From the NCBI GenBank assembly GCA_946699065.1, contig CAMPDV010000102.1:682001-746000 (forward strand): a stretch of DNA of 64,000 bases. Reading direction: 5' to 3'. The stretch comes from Loxodes magnus (lineage: Eukaryota > Ciliophora > Karyorelictea > Loxodida > Loxodidae). Position numbers and translations under genes: made by a program. Within the stretch, counting starts at the first letter, position 1. Every line of letters begins with the position of its first letter. A model generated the notes under the pieces. It did not search any database, had not been told where the DNA came from, and worked only from the letters and a program-made list of their open reading frames with translations. Shown piece after piece: positions 1-12,774 of this stretch.

Positions 1-690
1 GCTGCTCAAGCACTCTTCTTCACTTCGGACATTACCTCCAAAAATGTCCAGCCTTTTGACAACAATAGCAACGTTTTATTAAGGTCTTGAATTAAAATTT
101 TTATTCTGTTTACATTTTTTCAATTTCCATCTTTTCTGATTGAAGTTAGTTTTTTTTTATTGGTAATCGAATTTCTTCTTTAATTTTCTATTGATTTGCT
201 TCTAGGTTTTTTTCTAATAGTTCAAATTAGGAAGTTAAGGCTTCAATTTAAAACTAAACTTTACTTACCAAGTCTTGATCTTCCTTTTTTCTATCTTAAA
301 AAAGAAGCCGAAGATTCAAGTTTTCCGCCTTCAGGATCTATATTTCGGTATTCATTTTCTCAATTAATGAATAAAGCTAAATAATGTCTTGCTTGTGGGG
401 TTTCTCAAGCTTTTTCAGTTTGCTAGGAAATTCCGTATTTCCCAATCCTTAACAGGAGTAGATTTATCTTTTTTGAATTCTTGGTTCCTGTTAGTTAACT
501 GAGACTTAAAATTGATCTTTAAGGTTAGAATTCAAGGTTTAGATTCCCGGGTTTTTTTCCATTTTTTTAAAAAAGTTTATTAATTAAATTCATGAAATTG
601 AACATTATTATAAATAGTTTATACTAAAATCATAAAATTCTTTATCTTAATTCCAAAATTAAAGTATTAAATATTAAATATTCCCTGTGA
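1..690 (+). CDS. 3' part of a probable membrane-protein gene, start outside window
   Basis: Frame 1 is open from base 1. The first 29 codons are GC-richer than the surroundings and read like protein (ends in NNSNVLLRS), followed by TGA at 88-90. If that TGA is the stop, the gene ends there. If it is Trp, the frame runs on through a strongly hydrophobic stretch (about codons 31-72, two or three possible membrane segments), then a polar part with FPPSGS and CLACG motifs, to TGA at 688-690. The last ~50 codons look like AT-rich noncoding DNA, so an intron or an earlier end is possible. The start codon is left of the window. I do not recognise the family. Confidence 0.35.
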
Positions 691-692
691 AA

Positions 693-1560
693 AAAGATGT
701 TAGGATTATTCGCGACTACAGAAAAGCAGGAGTTAATGACATTCGAGAAAGAATTGGACCAAAAAAATTGTAACAAAAAATAACTATAAGTACGTGTCTC
801 CCACCTTTGAAGATAACTCTATGAAATAGGCTAAAAATATAATGCGCTCGGAAGTCTCGAATTTCACCACATAGTAATAAATTAGCTTAATTAGCTGATC
901 TAAATGGTGCGGGATTTCAGGAAGAGGTTAAAAAATTAAAGAAAGACAATGGAAAAATTTGCACTTGTGGAGGAAATAGAATGAGACTTATGACCTATGA
1001 AAGAGACCTTAATTCATTTTGAAATTTTCACAAGACTAGAGTATTTAATCTCAAAACTAGTAAAAGAAGCAGAAAGAGTTGATCAACAAATTGGAAAAAT
1101 AGAAGAAAATAAGTAAAAATTTCAGCGTTAAATGGAACTTAAAGAAAAAAGGAATTATTCAATGATAATTGAAGGTGAAAAAACTCAAGAATTCAACCTA
1201 AACGTCAAGCAAGAAGATGCTATTATTGTAGCTCTCAAAAGTATCTGAGGAAAAGGTGTAGAAATTTCTCAATTTCAAATAAGAATATTGAAACTAGTAA
1301 AAGTAGTTAAAAGACAGAAAGAAGAGATAATAGCAACTAAAATATTAAGAGGAAGAGAAAATCTATATTTTACAAATTTGGAGAAATTTACAAGAAAAAG
1401 AAATCTAGAATCTAGGTGAAAGAAGAATTAAAGGATAACATGCATGGTAAGGAGAAGATTTGTAGAGATTTTTAGACTTTTATATTTAAAATCTAGAATA
1501 ATCTATTTTTTTGGTGCGAAAGAGGTTGAAATATCTCCAAGAATGTCAACGTTAAATCTT
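693..1560 (+). pseudogene. Decayed zinc-knuckle ORF of a retroelement-like family (copy A)
   Basis: Aligns by eye along its whole length with the reverse complement of 51003-51872. Shared blocks are the GVNDI..R.GP start, a coiled-coil core (about 1000-1150) and a Cys motif near 1210-1260. The zinc knuckle reads CYYC..(4)..Y..(4)..C, so the His ligand of CX2CX4HX4C is Tyr here. A one-base deletion just before the knuckle puts it out of frame with the coiled coil. A coiled coil followed by a CCHC knuckle is typical of ORF1/gag proteins of non-LTR and LTR retroelements. I find no reverse transcriptase nearby, so the element class is inferred. Ends are approximate. Confidence 0.6.
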
Positions 1561-1561
1561 G

Positions 1562-2960
1562 TATTTTTATTTTAAAATTTCTTTTCGGATTTAAAATAAG
1601 AGTCAACTTTTAAATATAATAAAATAGACTAAATCTAAAATCGAAAGTTAAAGCTTTTATCAAGAAGTAGCAGTAAGAGAAAAAAGTAAAATGTAGTCTT
1701 TTTAAGTTTTCTAGTTTTTTATAATTATTTAATTTTCAAAAAATCATGATCTGAGAAAAAGAAAGCTCTATATTCTCCTTCTTTCAACTTATTTTTAAGA
1801 TAATTATCTAATTTATTCATTCATGATTGAATAATTCTTGATTCCCATACTATAAACTTAAAAATAAAGTGAAGCTCTACACTATTTTCAACTGCTAGTT
1901 TATTAAATTTCTACTTGTTTGATAGTTGAACTCTTAAAAATATCTATCTTATAAATATTTTTTAATTTTATTAATTAATTAATTTATCCTTCATTTTAAC
2001 CTAAAATAAACTTATATTAATTACAACCTATTTTGCTTAGCTACTTTTATAGCAATTAATATCTATTGTTGATCTATTAATCTAAAGTGTATATTCATTA
2101 ATTTCCTTACTTGCTCATTTTCTAAGTTTTAGTAGTGTCTTAGATGAATTTCTTTTAAATTATTTTTATTTAAAGTTAGAATTTCTCATTTATAATCATT
2201 AATATATTAATTTTACTTATACTTTTCATTCCTACTAATTATGTAGCTTAACTAAATAACTATTTCTAAGATAACTAAGTTTAGTCTGATAAAATCCAAA
2301 TTTATTGAAAAATTAATATAAATTTTGATTAAATAGTTAAAGCACTTTAATTTAAAAATTATATTAGAACTTTAGATTGCCTTAATTCTAAAAACAGCAA
2401 TTTAGGTAACTTAAATCCTTTTATCTGACTGTATGCTAACTGGGTATTTTAAATGAGTAAACTATTATAGATGCACTATCCAATTAATTATAAAGAACAA
2501 TCAAAGTTCTATTATTTTTGCTTAATCATAATGAAGAATAAGTTTGATGATTAAGTTAGATAAAGAAATAAATTAAGGAATTAAATTAAGATAAGTTTCA
2601 GATTCTAATTTGATAAATTTATTAAGCTTAAAATTATCTATATTAAACTATTTACTTTTACATTGTTATTTCATTCTAAAGCTTAGAAAGTATCATCTTT
2701 TATATAGAGTTTTATCTTATTAAAGTGTGCTAACCTTATTTCATTTATTATCTTAATAAAGATATAAACTTCATTACTTGTATTTATCTCAATAAGCTTT
2801 TCTAGGACTGCAAAAGTATATAAATATTAAATTTTTCTATTGTTCGAAATCAAATTTAAAATAAGAGGATTTTAGTTTTCTAAGAACAGAGTTTCTTTAC
2901 AATAAAGGTAAATATAATTAGCTAAATTGATTATGTGAAGAGAACTAAAAAGATATTAAA
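1562..2960. other. AT-rich stretch without recognised genes
   Basis: Uniformly AT-rich sequence with short homopolymers. No conserved motif, RNA gene or repeat unit is visible. It separates the decayed retroelement ORF from the dynein-light-chain-like gene. Confidence 0.5.
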
Positions 2961-2969
2961 CTAAAAGTT

Positions 2970-3308
2970 TCAGAATATAATTTTAATTCCTGCTTCGGGA
3001 CTTTGCCATACAAGGTATCCATTGTCTTCGGCGTAAAGTTTCAGCAAACTTCCTTCTTTTCTCTTGATATGCCAATTTATATCTCCTACTCCTTTTTTCC
3101 ATCTCAACATGTTCCACTTTCCTCCAACTTAGTTGTCAAGCTCATTTGATACATATGTTATTATTTTTCCTTAATCGTTTGACTAGCGAATAGCGGACAA
3201 AAGCGTTTTGATAGTGAAATTCTTTATTTCAGGAGCCATCTCATTCTGCAAGATTTCTACTTCAGGTTATGACTAAGTTGTGCGAATGATCACAAACTAA
3301 AAAGACAT
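2970..3308 (-). CDS. Divergent dynein light chain (LC8-like) protein, 112 aa
   Basis: Complete single-exon ORF: ATG at 3308, TGA at 2970, TAG/TAA read as Gln. Residues ~20-70 follow the LC8 pattern: an EM start, a helix with F.I...LSAI, a second helix with I..YVSNELD, then GGKWNML where LC8 has the G..W before the first core strand. Residues ~75-112 carry strand-like sequence with GD.NWHI and YLVWQSP, matching the LC8 beta region. LC8 dimers bind short peptides and serve as light chains of dynein motors, here plausibly in cilia. The island is clearly GC-richer than its flanks. The frame stays open upstream of the ATG, but the family's usual length (~90 aa) favours this start. The LC8 call rests on pattern by eye. 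Confidence 0.65.
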
Positions 3309-4129
3309 ATTATAATATTTAGAAGTTATTGAGAATTTAAATAAAAAAATGACAGAATATAATAGTAACTGATAAATCTGCTTACTGTCTATTTATACTC
3401 TATATATGCCTTCATTTTTATTAAAAACTTGATAGGTTTTAGTTGCTCATAGTTATTTCAATAGAATTTTTTTACTAAACTTAAACATAAATTTATAGAG
3501 TCTATTATTATGAATGATACATTCAATTGAATAAAGTTTATTTTAAGGTAATTTTCTCTTAAATAATTAAATGAAATAAACAAAAGAGACAATAAAGAAA
3601 ATAGTTACTTTCTCCAGAAATTTTATATAATGTTCTTTAGAAATTCATTTTTACCTTTTCATTCTTTTTATATAATAAAATAAAAAATATATGTAAAAAC
3701 TATTTACTATTTGTTATCCATCTAAAAAAATAATTTAACTTGCATTCAAATACAATTTAATCCATATAATTTTATATGAAAGACCTTGCTTAATGAATTA
3801 ACAATTTGATTTTCTATTTTAATTTGATATAAAGGTATTTATTTATATTTATATATTTTATTAATTTTTGATTCTATTAAAATTTTAAATTTGTTGTTCT
3901 TTATCTTATTTTATCTAATTTTATACTTCATAAGAGATGTGATGAATAATTATGTCTTCTAAAAACAGCTTTTACCTATTTATTATTTTTTCAAATTTAT
4001 ATTTTAAGCAGAAGCTAATTTTACAAGATTCCTCCTGTTAAGTTATAACTATTAAAGAAAATTATTAATACCAAGTCTCAAATTTTTAACTAAATATAAA
4101 TCTAATTATCATTATAAATAAGTGATTTT

Positions 4130-4679
4130 TAATTGAATTATAATGTCTAAATTATTATATTAGAATATCTGATTTTAATTGTTTCCCAGATCATTTCGTT
4201 AACCAATTCAGATTCTATATCTATAATGTCTCTCTCTTTCTTAGTTTACGCCTTCATGAATTAGAGCTTAAACCTTCTAAATTACCTTTTTCATATCAAA
4301 AAATTTGCAATTTTAGATATATGCATTATGAAATACGAAATGCTTAAATTATTTGTTGTTTTTATCTTTATTTACTTTCATGCTTTAAAGTTTTTAAATA
4401 TAATTGCCATCGAAAAATGTCTAATTTTTCACGAAGATTATTCTTGCCTTCCTCTAGATTTTATTTTCTTTTGAAGATCAGCTTATTCTTGTTAATATTA
4501 CTAATTTCTTGAAGTATTATATCTCTTAATTATCTTTCTTTTTTACTGAATGTTAAAATTAAGAATGAATGTCCATAAGAACACAAAGTGCATTTTAATT
4601 TATTTACTTTTTTTTCTAAATTTTACCAAAATAGTATATTATGCAAGATATTTGATTTAATTCCTAATTTACTAAGCAT
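4130..4679 (-). CDS. Probable coiled-coil gene, frame or intron unresolved
   Basis: Minus-strand island with protein-like reading. From ATG at 4679 the frame gives a CxxC (KCTLC, about codons 31-34), then a charged helical stretch (LEEGKNNLREKLDIF). Toward 4190-4300 a different frame (+2) becomes much better (KKERDIIDIESELVNEM, with a TGG Trp). A small GT..AG intron between them would fit the other genes here, but I could not place one that restores the frame, so this may be a frameshifted gene. In the first frame TGA codons occur near 4310, 4250 and 4191; the last may be the end. Function unknown; coiled coil is the only visible property. Confidence 0.35.
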
Positions 4680-4699
4680 CATCTTAATTTTATAGCTTT

Positions 4700-7600
4700 G
4701 TTTTTATTCTCAGTTTATATTCTTTTAAACTAGTTTAAGACTGCTAAAAGGAGTTTGTTTTTATTTATAAAATAAATTTACTTATTTGCCTTTTTAACTA
4801 CTAATTAAATTTTAATCAGAGTTTCATTTAAAATATACCATTGAAGTATAAGCATACTTTTATTATAATAGAATAACAATTATCATAAGTAATAAAGTTC
4901 AAAATGATTCCTTAGTTTTGATATATAAATTAAAGAAAAAACATTTGTTTAAAACATAGAGAGTGAACCTATAAATGAGGAAAATTTTGAATAAAATGGA
5001 TATAATTCTAATTTGTTATTTATTTATAAGAAATAATTTCTATTATATCAAATTAACGCTTGCTGCCCCTTTAAATTTTAGTGTTATTATTTTATTTATA
5101 TAAATTAAATATATCAAAATCTTATCAATTCTAAATACTTTTTAACCTCAACAAAACTCTTTAATTTTTTCATTAGATAAATCATATTAAAGTTTAGTTA
5201 AAATTAAAAAATCGATGTGAATAAATATTTATTAATTCTTTTATTCTAAATAGTAAACAGACTTCATAAAACTATTAAAAAAAGCAAAAGAGACCTACTA
5301 TGTAGTATTGTAGATATAACTAAAATAATATAAAATTAAAGTTATCTAATTTTATTTTAGCTTTATTTTAGACTGATGAAATAAATTTAAAAATAAATGA
5401 AGGTACTTCATTTATAAGTTATTATTTAGAATTTGTTAAAAGGTAAAATAAATTCAAATAAAATTGTTAAATTTAGACAAGAAGATAATTAAGAAATTAT
5501 CATGCTTAATTTATTTGATTTTTAGAATATTTGTTAAACTAAACTTAAAGAGAACAATTTATTTTTATAAGGATCTAGAAAATTATTTTTCTTTATATTT
5601 ATTTATATTTTTTATTGTTGAAGGAATATTTTAATTATGTTTTAAGCTTCTAAAAAATAAAAAGGACTAGCAAACTACTATGCTTACATGAACGCAAGAT
5701 TATAGCATTAAAATTAAATTAATAATTAAGAGAAGTACAATGAAAAAATAAATTATTAAAATTTTGTTTATTTTAATTAAATTTAAGTTAAGAAGAATCA
5801 TAAAGCATTGCAACAATTTTCCATATATATTTAAAATAAAGCTATTTTATTTCAAATTATTTTTTATTTCTTAAATCTAAATCTTATACTATCTACATCA
5901 TAGAGAAAAGGTAGGATCTAGATGAATTATTAAAAATAAGTATAATTTATAAATGATAATCTTAAATCAGACTTTAGAAGTGATTTATTAAATTGAAATT
6001 TAATCACATAATTCTATAGAAACATTTAGAATAATCTAAATAAAATTAATAAATAAGTTAGATATAAGTATCAACGCTTTGATAATCACTAACTGTTCAA
6101 TTTACTCTTTTACTATTCATATATATTTCTAATTATTTCTAGTTTATAACAATATCTTTACATGAATTGATTGTTAATTTATAATAGCAACTATATTTAT
6201 TAATATAAAATAATAAATTCACATGATATCATTAATAGCTATATAAATTAAAAATTTATAAATGAAGAAAAATTTTCTAACTTAGATAATTAAATCATTC
6301 ATTAAAGAAGACTAACTAAAGATTTAATTTTAGGATGAATTTAAAATATTTAAATAGCATAATCTTAATATTAAATAAACAAAGGTTTAATTTAACTCTT
6401 ATCATTATTATTTATATTAGATAAAGCTAATTTAATTATATAGATTTATTCTTTTGCTTTATTTATAAGCATTAGTTCATTAATCATATTCCATCAAGTT
6501 AAAATAGTTAAGTCTATTTATTTAATAGAGTTATAAGTACATCATTTTAGCAAATTATTATTTCGTTTTGTAGAAGCTAAATTTATGCTTAAAGTTATAT
6601 TTAGTAATTTAATTACTTTAAAATAAAAAACTTGAAATATTACATTCAGACTCATTTAAAAAGATTACTAGTTATTTTAGATAAACTAAGAAAGGAAAAA
6701 ATCCAAGAGGTGCACTAAAAATTATAATAATTGATTTTTATTAATCAAATAGAGACTGATAAAAGTATTATTCATTTACCTTAGATAATTTTAAAGATAA
6801 ATAATAAATTTAACTAATAGTAAGTATTAAAAAGAAGATACTCAACAAAAGTCATCAGTCATATTTTAGGATATTCTTACTATTTAATTTTTTTTTATTT
6901 AATCTCTAAAAAAATAATTTAAACTTTAATACTTTCAAACAATTAACTTAATTACATTAAAAAATAATTTAAATAAGATTAATTTAAAAATCAGGTGATT
7001 TTAAGCTAAAGTTGTATTTATAAATAATATAAGAAATTTTAAATTTTTTAAGTTAAGTTAAAATATCTAAAATAAATAAATTGATTAGACTTTAATAAGT
7101 TTCTCACAGCTTAACACTAAATAGTTAATGCTTTTTATAATAAGAGAACTCTTCTAATAAAATTTATTTAGATTTAGTTAGTTACTTACTTATCATTTAA
7201 TTTACTTTTATCCTGCTTAGGTATAAAATATTAAAATTATTTATTAATTTCTGGCTTATCTAAAAAATAGGAATTAAGTGAATATTAAAGAACCATTAGT
7301 AAATCACTTCAATTATAAAACTTAAATAATATTTAATTTATTATACAATTGAATACATGCAAAAATATTAAAATAAGCCTAAAAATCTAATTTAGATGCT
7401 TAATAACTTTTAGATTATGGAGTATAAATGTAATAGATATAATTTCTAAATATCTATTATGATTATATTCTCTATTTTAATTATTTAATTATAGATTCTT
7501 TCATTTATCTTAAATAGTCTAATTTTCTTTAAAATTAGATTATTTCTTTTTTATACCTGGAATTGCATGCAATCTAAAAGATGGATCATATGAAATGCTA

Positions 7601-8700
7601 GCCTTACATATGAAACTATATTAAACATAGATACTAAATGAATTTATATTAAATCATAATTATGAAAAAGACTAGATAGGGGAAATTAAAATAATGATAA
7701 ATAATTAAAAGATTTATTTAAATATTTGTAAATAAGCAATAATACATCTTAAAAGGAATCACCTCATTATTAATTTCTTTACTTTAATTACAAAATTATA
7801 AAACTTCAAAGGAAATCAAAACTAAAATTTAGAATAAAATAAATTTAGATTATTATAAACAATTTTCTCTCAATCAATTCATTCTAAAATAAATTATGTA
7901 TAATTTTTCTATCTAAACCCAGGTTTAAAATATACATCAAAATTTTAGAACTAAATTTGTTAATTATATCTAAATCATATTGCTAATTGAAAATATTTAA
8001 GGAATTAGCTTAATAGATGAAATTATCAAAATTTAAATTAAAAATTGAAACTTAATTAACTTTTTCTAAATGTAGTTCTCGAAAATTCTAAATATCATAA
8101 TTCAATGAAATTAATTTAGCAAATATTCATAATAAATAATTATTTCTATTATCTCAGAACTAACTAAAAGATATTTTCGATAAAGAAATTTGTAATTCAA
8201 TGTACCTTTAAGTTAGAAACTAAAATAGTGTTTGTCTTTTTAATTCAAATAATTTTTTAAATTTAAGTAAAAAAAAAGATTATACAGCTTATTTAATTTT
8301 AATATACAGACTCACTAGTAAAATAATTGTAAGATAAATAAATTATAAGGAAATGCTTTTTGATTAAATTTTTTGGGTTATCAAATATAAAATTATATCT
8401 TTTAAGTTTATCATTAATGTAAGTCATTTTCATTGCCTTAATATCTAAATTTATTATTAAATAAATGCAGTTATTACGATTATATGTTTTCCAAATTTAA
8501 ATTTTTATGTAAAAAGATAAAATTTCTTGTCCTCATCAAACAAATTTAAATCAAAATTTTAAGTATTAGTCCTCTTTTTAAAAGCAGAGTGTTTTTCTAT
8601 AATTTAAATTAAAGAGATGCTAAGTATTAAATGAAGTTTGAACTTTATAATTATTAGATACTTATGCTTCATTTGTTTATATAATAGATGTTTTAATTTA
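4700..8700. other. 4-kb AT-rich stretch without recognised genes
   Basis: No GC-richer island, Cys motif, tRNA or obvious repeat seen on either strand. Six-frame openness is not informative here because TGA is the only stop. Confidence 0.5.
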
Positions 8701-8719
8701 GAAAAAGTTTTAAATTTGT

Positions 8720-11700
8720 TCATTTAGCAACATCTCTCTTGTTTCTTTCTTCTTCAGCTAATTTATTGAATTCTATTAGCTCAGGGTTTATTTACCCTGG
8801 CCTTGGACATATCTTGCCTAATGCATTGCATTCTTCGCAATTTTTTTCAATTTTATCCTCCCCTTAGTAATTATCCCCACACCAACATCCTTAAGCATGA
8901 TAATGATTCCCATGGGATAAAATTGGCTAAAATATTTAAAATTACTTACATTTCTTTTTTATTCGCAACAAAAAGTTCAATCTTTTTTGCATTGGACACA
9001 TACTACATGCTCACATCCTTTATCTTTTGAAGCGAAAAATCCACAATATGGGCATTTTCTAACGTCCATTCCTGCACTTCTTACTGCTTCTCTTGCCTGC
9101 ATAAAAATAAAAAATTACCTTTTAAATAGCATTATCTTGGCAATTTCCTTAATGCGGTTATTCAAAGCACAATGAACAAAAATGTGCTTAGCAAGCAAGA
9201 CAATCTACAGTAATCGCTTATTTAGGCACTTCAAACCGTCCACTACAGGATGAATTTGGGCATCGTCTATAAATTAAAAATCATACATAAAGCCAGGAAG
9301 TTAGTTCATCCTATAGTTGCAAAGTTTATCCCAATATTATTCATCTATCGCCCATCTAATTATTCCATAATCACTATTTCCTTCAATTCCTTTTTCTAAA
9401 GGCCAGCCGCATAGTTTACTATTTTCAACAAAAGGACAAATCAAGTCATCTTCTTTATACTTTCCTTCATTTATATATGATTTTATAAGCTCAGTCAAAC
9501 AAGTACTGCACATACGATGGTCGCAATTCAAGGTTTTTAATGCAGAAAGTTCGAAATTTCCTAAACAAATTTGGCAATCATATGTCTTTATAAATAATGA
9601 TTCCTTCTTTTTTTCTTCTTCTTAATACTATAAAGCTATTTTCTAATCTTATTCCTCTTGCATACTCTTTTGCTTTTAGATGCTTTCACTCTCATTATAG
9701 TATACTAATTCAGCTAATTATATTTTATCTTCATTTATAAATGTTTCTTGACATTGCGAGTTGAAGCATTTGAATAAATTCATTTCATTTTCTGTTAAAA
9801 AATCTCATAAGCACTGTTTATGGAATTTATGATTGCAATTTATTAAGGCATAGTAATCTTGGCCAGGTTACAAGCATCCTGATGTTAAACATTTAAATTT
9901 GCTTGAATTAGGATCGGCTCACTAAACATTCATTATTTGCTATTTTTAGTCTTGCTAGCCTTATTTTTTAATTAATGGCTGCTATTTTATTTGCTGATAT
10001 ATATCTTAGATAAGTACTAATTCAAATTATTGTAGAGGCTGCAAGCAAATATAGCAAGACTTATCTTATCTTAATAATATTTCTATACTGCAATTATAGT
10101 GATAATAATGTCCACACTCTAGCTTTAATGATGAACTTTCTTCTATATTTCCATATTAATTTTAAAATTAGCAGTTCTTTGAACTACATTGCAGTTTTTT
10201 ATTTTATAGCTACATAGGTTATTTTTATTATTCATTTTATTATAGTTATTAAGGCTAATTTAAGTTAGTCCATTCTCTTTGCTGAATTTACGCCTAAGGT
10301 TTTTCTTCTGCCAGGTATTGATCAGCAAAGCCCCATTGAGGTTAAAGTGGCTAAAGCTATGGTAAACTTTATTGCTGTTGCTATTTTCTATAATCTCTTC
10401 CCATTTCAAAAAATTATAGAAGTTAATCATCTCAAATTTGATTATACATCTTTTCATTTAGATCTCTCTTACAGACAGTACATTTTAATTCATTTCATCC
10501 TTTTTCATTCGGGAGTAATAAGACAAAGCCATGAGTTCCTTCTTGTATTTATTTCTATAAACATTTTTTACAGAAGACATGACTACAATCCAATTTCAGT
10601 AACTCACTAGGTTAAGTAATTTTGCAATTACTACATTAATTTTTTAAAAGAGATTGATTCTAAAAATTAGGATTTATATGAAGGTTTTCTGAGGCGTTTG
10701 AGTTCAAAAAATGTTATAGCTCATTAAATTTATTACTAAAAGTTAATCTATTAAACTAAGATATTTTTTAGTTGCTTATTTTTATTTAATGCAAATCATA
10801 AAGAGATAGATTCAACTTTTGTCTGAACTGAAGATCTTTATTGTAAAATGATTAAGCTTTTATCTAGAATTCTTAAGGATTTTTAAGCATGCTAATCTAC
10901 TTATAAAGTTATTTAGTTCTAATGAAAAATAGTTCTAGCAGGTAAGAAAGCTTTGGAAAGTATTGGCTTAATTATAAGTCTAAATCTTCGTTAATGTTGG
11001 GGTTTTATTTTATGGAAATGCTTTGTTATTTTTACTATTCTAACTAAGAACGTAAGGATGAAACTTGAAGCTAAAGCTATTAAATTAGAACATCTTAATT
11101 TTCTCGTTGAATGCTAACATTTTACTCAAACATCTTTTCCGATAAATATAGAGGCTCTTATTTGTTGTTTTGGATAAATTATTGCGGTATAAAAACTTTA
11201 TCTGGGTTAAAATTACATTCTATTGTATTAAATCCGTCAATTTGAGACATTTCTTTCGTATAAAGAATGCTGAAACGTCCTTACTGAAGCATAATGTAAA
11301 TAGCTGGAAGCTTAATACTTTTTAATTTAGTTGTGATTTATTTGCTTGCATTTAAGTTTTAAATTGTCAAATCTTCAATGCGAATAACAATTTCCATAGC
11401 TTCAGCTAAGTTAAATATTGAATCTATTGTTGGTTCTAGTCCAATTTTTAAAAGTTCGTTATTAATTTTGTCTTTGACTTATTACTCTTAGAGCTATAAT
11501 GTTCCTTTTTAAAACTTATCAAAAAGATAGTTAGCATTTATTATTTTAAATGCGAAAGCCACAATAATTCCGATATTATTCTAATTATTTGAAGTGTCTT
11601 GCTCTAATCTTCTAAATAGATCTATTTATCTATTTTACATTTTTTGTTAAGTTAGCATATCTATGTAATCGAGAAAGTCATTCTTTATTTACTAGAAAGA

Positions 11701-12768
11701 TAACTTGGTATTTTTTATTATAGCATGTAGCTAGTTATTGAATAGTTACCATTTGTTTATTACGTTATTTTTAAATTTATGTAGTTCTTCTATAGGAGTT
11801 GTTCTTCTAATTAAGTGTTCTAAATAAGCAAATCCAACAGCTTTGTAGAATGTATTGCCATCTTCATTTATTAATCTGAATGCATCATAGTTTCTAGTAA
11901 GTTCATTTACTCTTATTTTAACTTGAGAGTCAGGCGAATTAGCAGCAATAGTTGCTATGCTTTATCTGGAAATTTAATAATATTAATCTTGTTATTAATT
12001 TATTTAAACCTTCTCATTTTATAGTTAGAATAGACTTTCTTATGATTTCTTTACCTAGTTAGGAATTTAAGGTTATAGTAACTGTTATGGGTTCTAATCA
12101 ATTTGAGTATTTGGATAATAATTTGGTACAGTGTTTTTTCTTTATTGCATTTAAGAGAGACTTAATTGCTCTATATTTTCTATAGAGTTCCCTAGTGAGT
12201 TTTGGTGTTACATATCTAATTAAGTTTAAAGGCCAAACTATTAAGGTTATTAATAGGGAATTTCATTTCCAGATAATGTATATCTCCCACGAATAGGTTT
12301 TTCCATATTCTAATAATTTATTTGGTTATTATTCTATGGATTTTACTATTATATGTTCTAGCTTTATAAGAACTATTGGAAGTTAGGAATCTATTGCTGG
12401 TTTTAGTTGAAATATAAGTCTTGTCCCTAATATTACATTTATGCTGAAGTTTAAAACGGACTTTCTTAAGGTTTAAAATTAGGATATTGAATTTAAGCTT
12501 GAAATTTTTAAGGACTTTGCTACTAGGGATTGAATTGATTGCTCATGTCTTGGAAAAAGTTTGCCTAATAAATGTTCTACTTAACCTATTATTAGTTGAC
12601 TTCAGGAATCTATTAAGGATTCATCATAAAATTAAAGCTGTTGCTATCATAAATGATCTCGTTCTATGATGCTTAAGAGCCTGATTAAACTATCGGTTGC
12701 TTTAGGCTGTTATCTCTTGACAAGCTATTATAACTTGCTGAATTTTGAAAAGGGAATTAATTTTCCAT
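8720..12768 (-). CDS. RBR E3 ubiquitin ligase fused to an inactive otubain-like domain, 1,327 aa
   Basis: ATG 12768, TGA 8720, three introns (9267-9286, 9097-9118, 8927-8949); spliced length is 1,328 codons. Residues 1-260 are Gln/Asn-rich. About 290-505 is otubain-like (peptidase C65): DGNTFYKA where otubains have DGNCFYRA, and GRFSILY where they have GHYDILY, so Cys (Thr306), His (Arg498) and Asp of the triad are all lost. About 705-990 holds several RING-like Cys/His clusters (DCSHVFCKKC, CGHYYHYNC, CYIC, CNHKFHKQC). The RBR follows: RING1 from Cys1065 (CQIC..CDHRMCSTC), IBR (CLACQAHFCSLC..H..C) and RING2 (CPYCG..KGCEHVVC) with the expected thioester Cys1238, then HGNHYH and CPRPG as in other ciliate RBR tails. 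Known for RBRs: ubiquitin passes through the RING2 Cys. Inferred: the dead domain binds ubiquitin. In-frame TGA serves as Trp in CKKDWTFC. Confidence 0.9.
8927..8949 (-). other. 23-nt intron in the RBR gene
   Basis: GTAAGT..TTTTAG on the minus strand. Its removal joins RING2 to the conserved HGNHYH tail and gives an overall frame that closes exactly at TGA 8720-8722. Confidence 0.8.
9097..9118 (-). other. 22-nt intron in the RBR gene
   Basis: GT..AG on the minus strand, ending in TGCAG. Its removal links the IBR C-terminus to the helix leading into RING2 (..AIQK | AREAVRS). Confidence 0.8.
9267..9286 (-). other. 20-nt intron in the RBR gene
   Basis: GT..AG on the minus strand. Removing it joins the RING1 exon to the IBR exon in frame (..PGF | IRCPNSSC); without removal the IBR cysteines fall in another frame. 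Confidence 0.8.
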
Positions 12769-12774
12769 CTATTG

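Noticed and set aside
1519..1528. AAAGAGGTTG, resembling the start of the Tetrahymena chromosome-breakage 15-mer (also inverted near 51033)
   Set aside because: The match stops after ten bases and sits inside the zinc-knuckle ORF family; the conserved remainder of the breakage sequence is absent, and the code and introns are not those of Tetrahymena.
10347..10610. 87-codon + strand ORF and the 12487-12669 + strand ORF
   Set aside because: They lie antisense to the RBR gene, whose minus-strand frame carries the RING cysteines and Gln-rich region.
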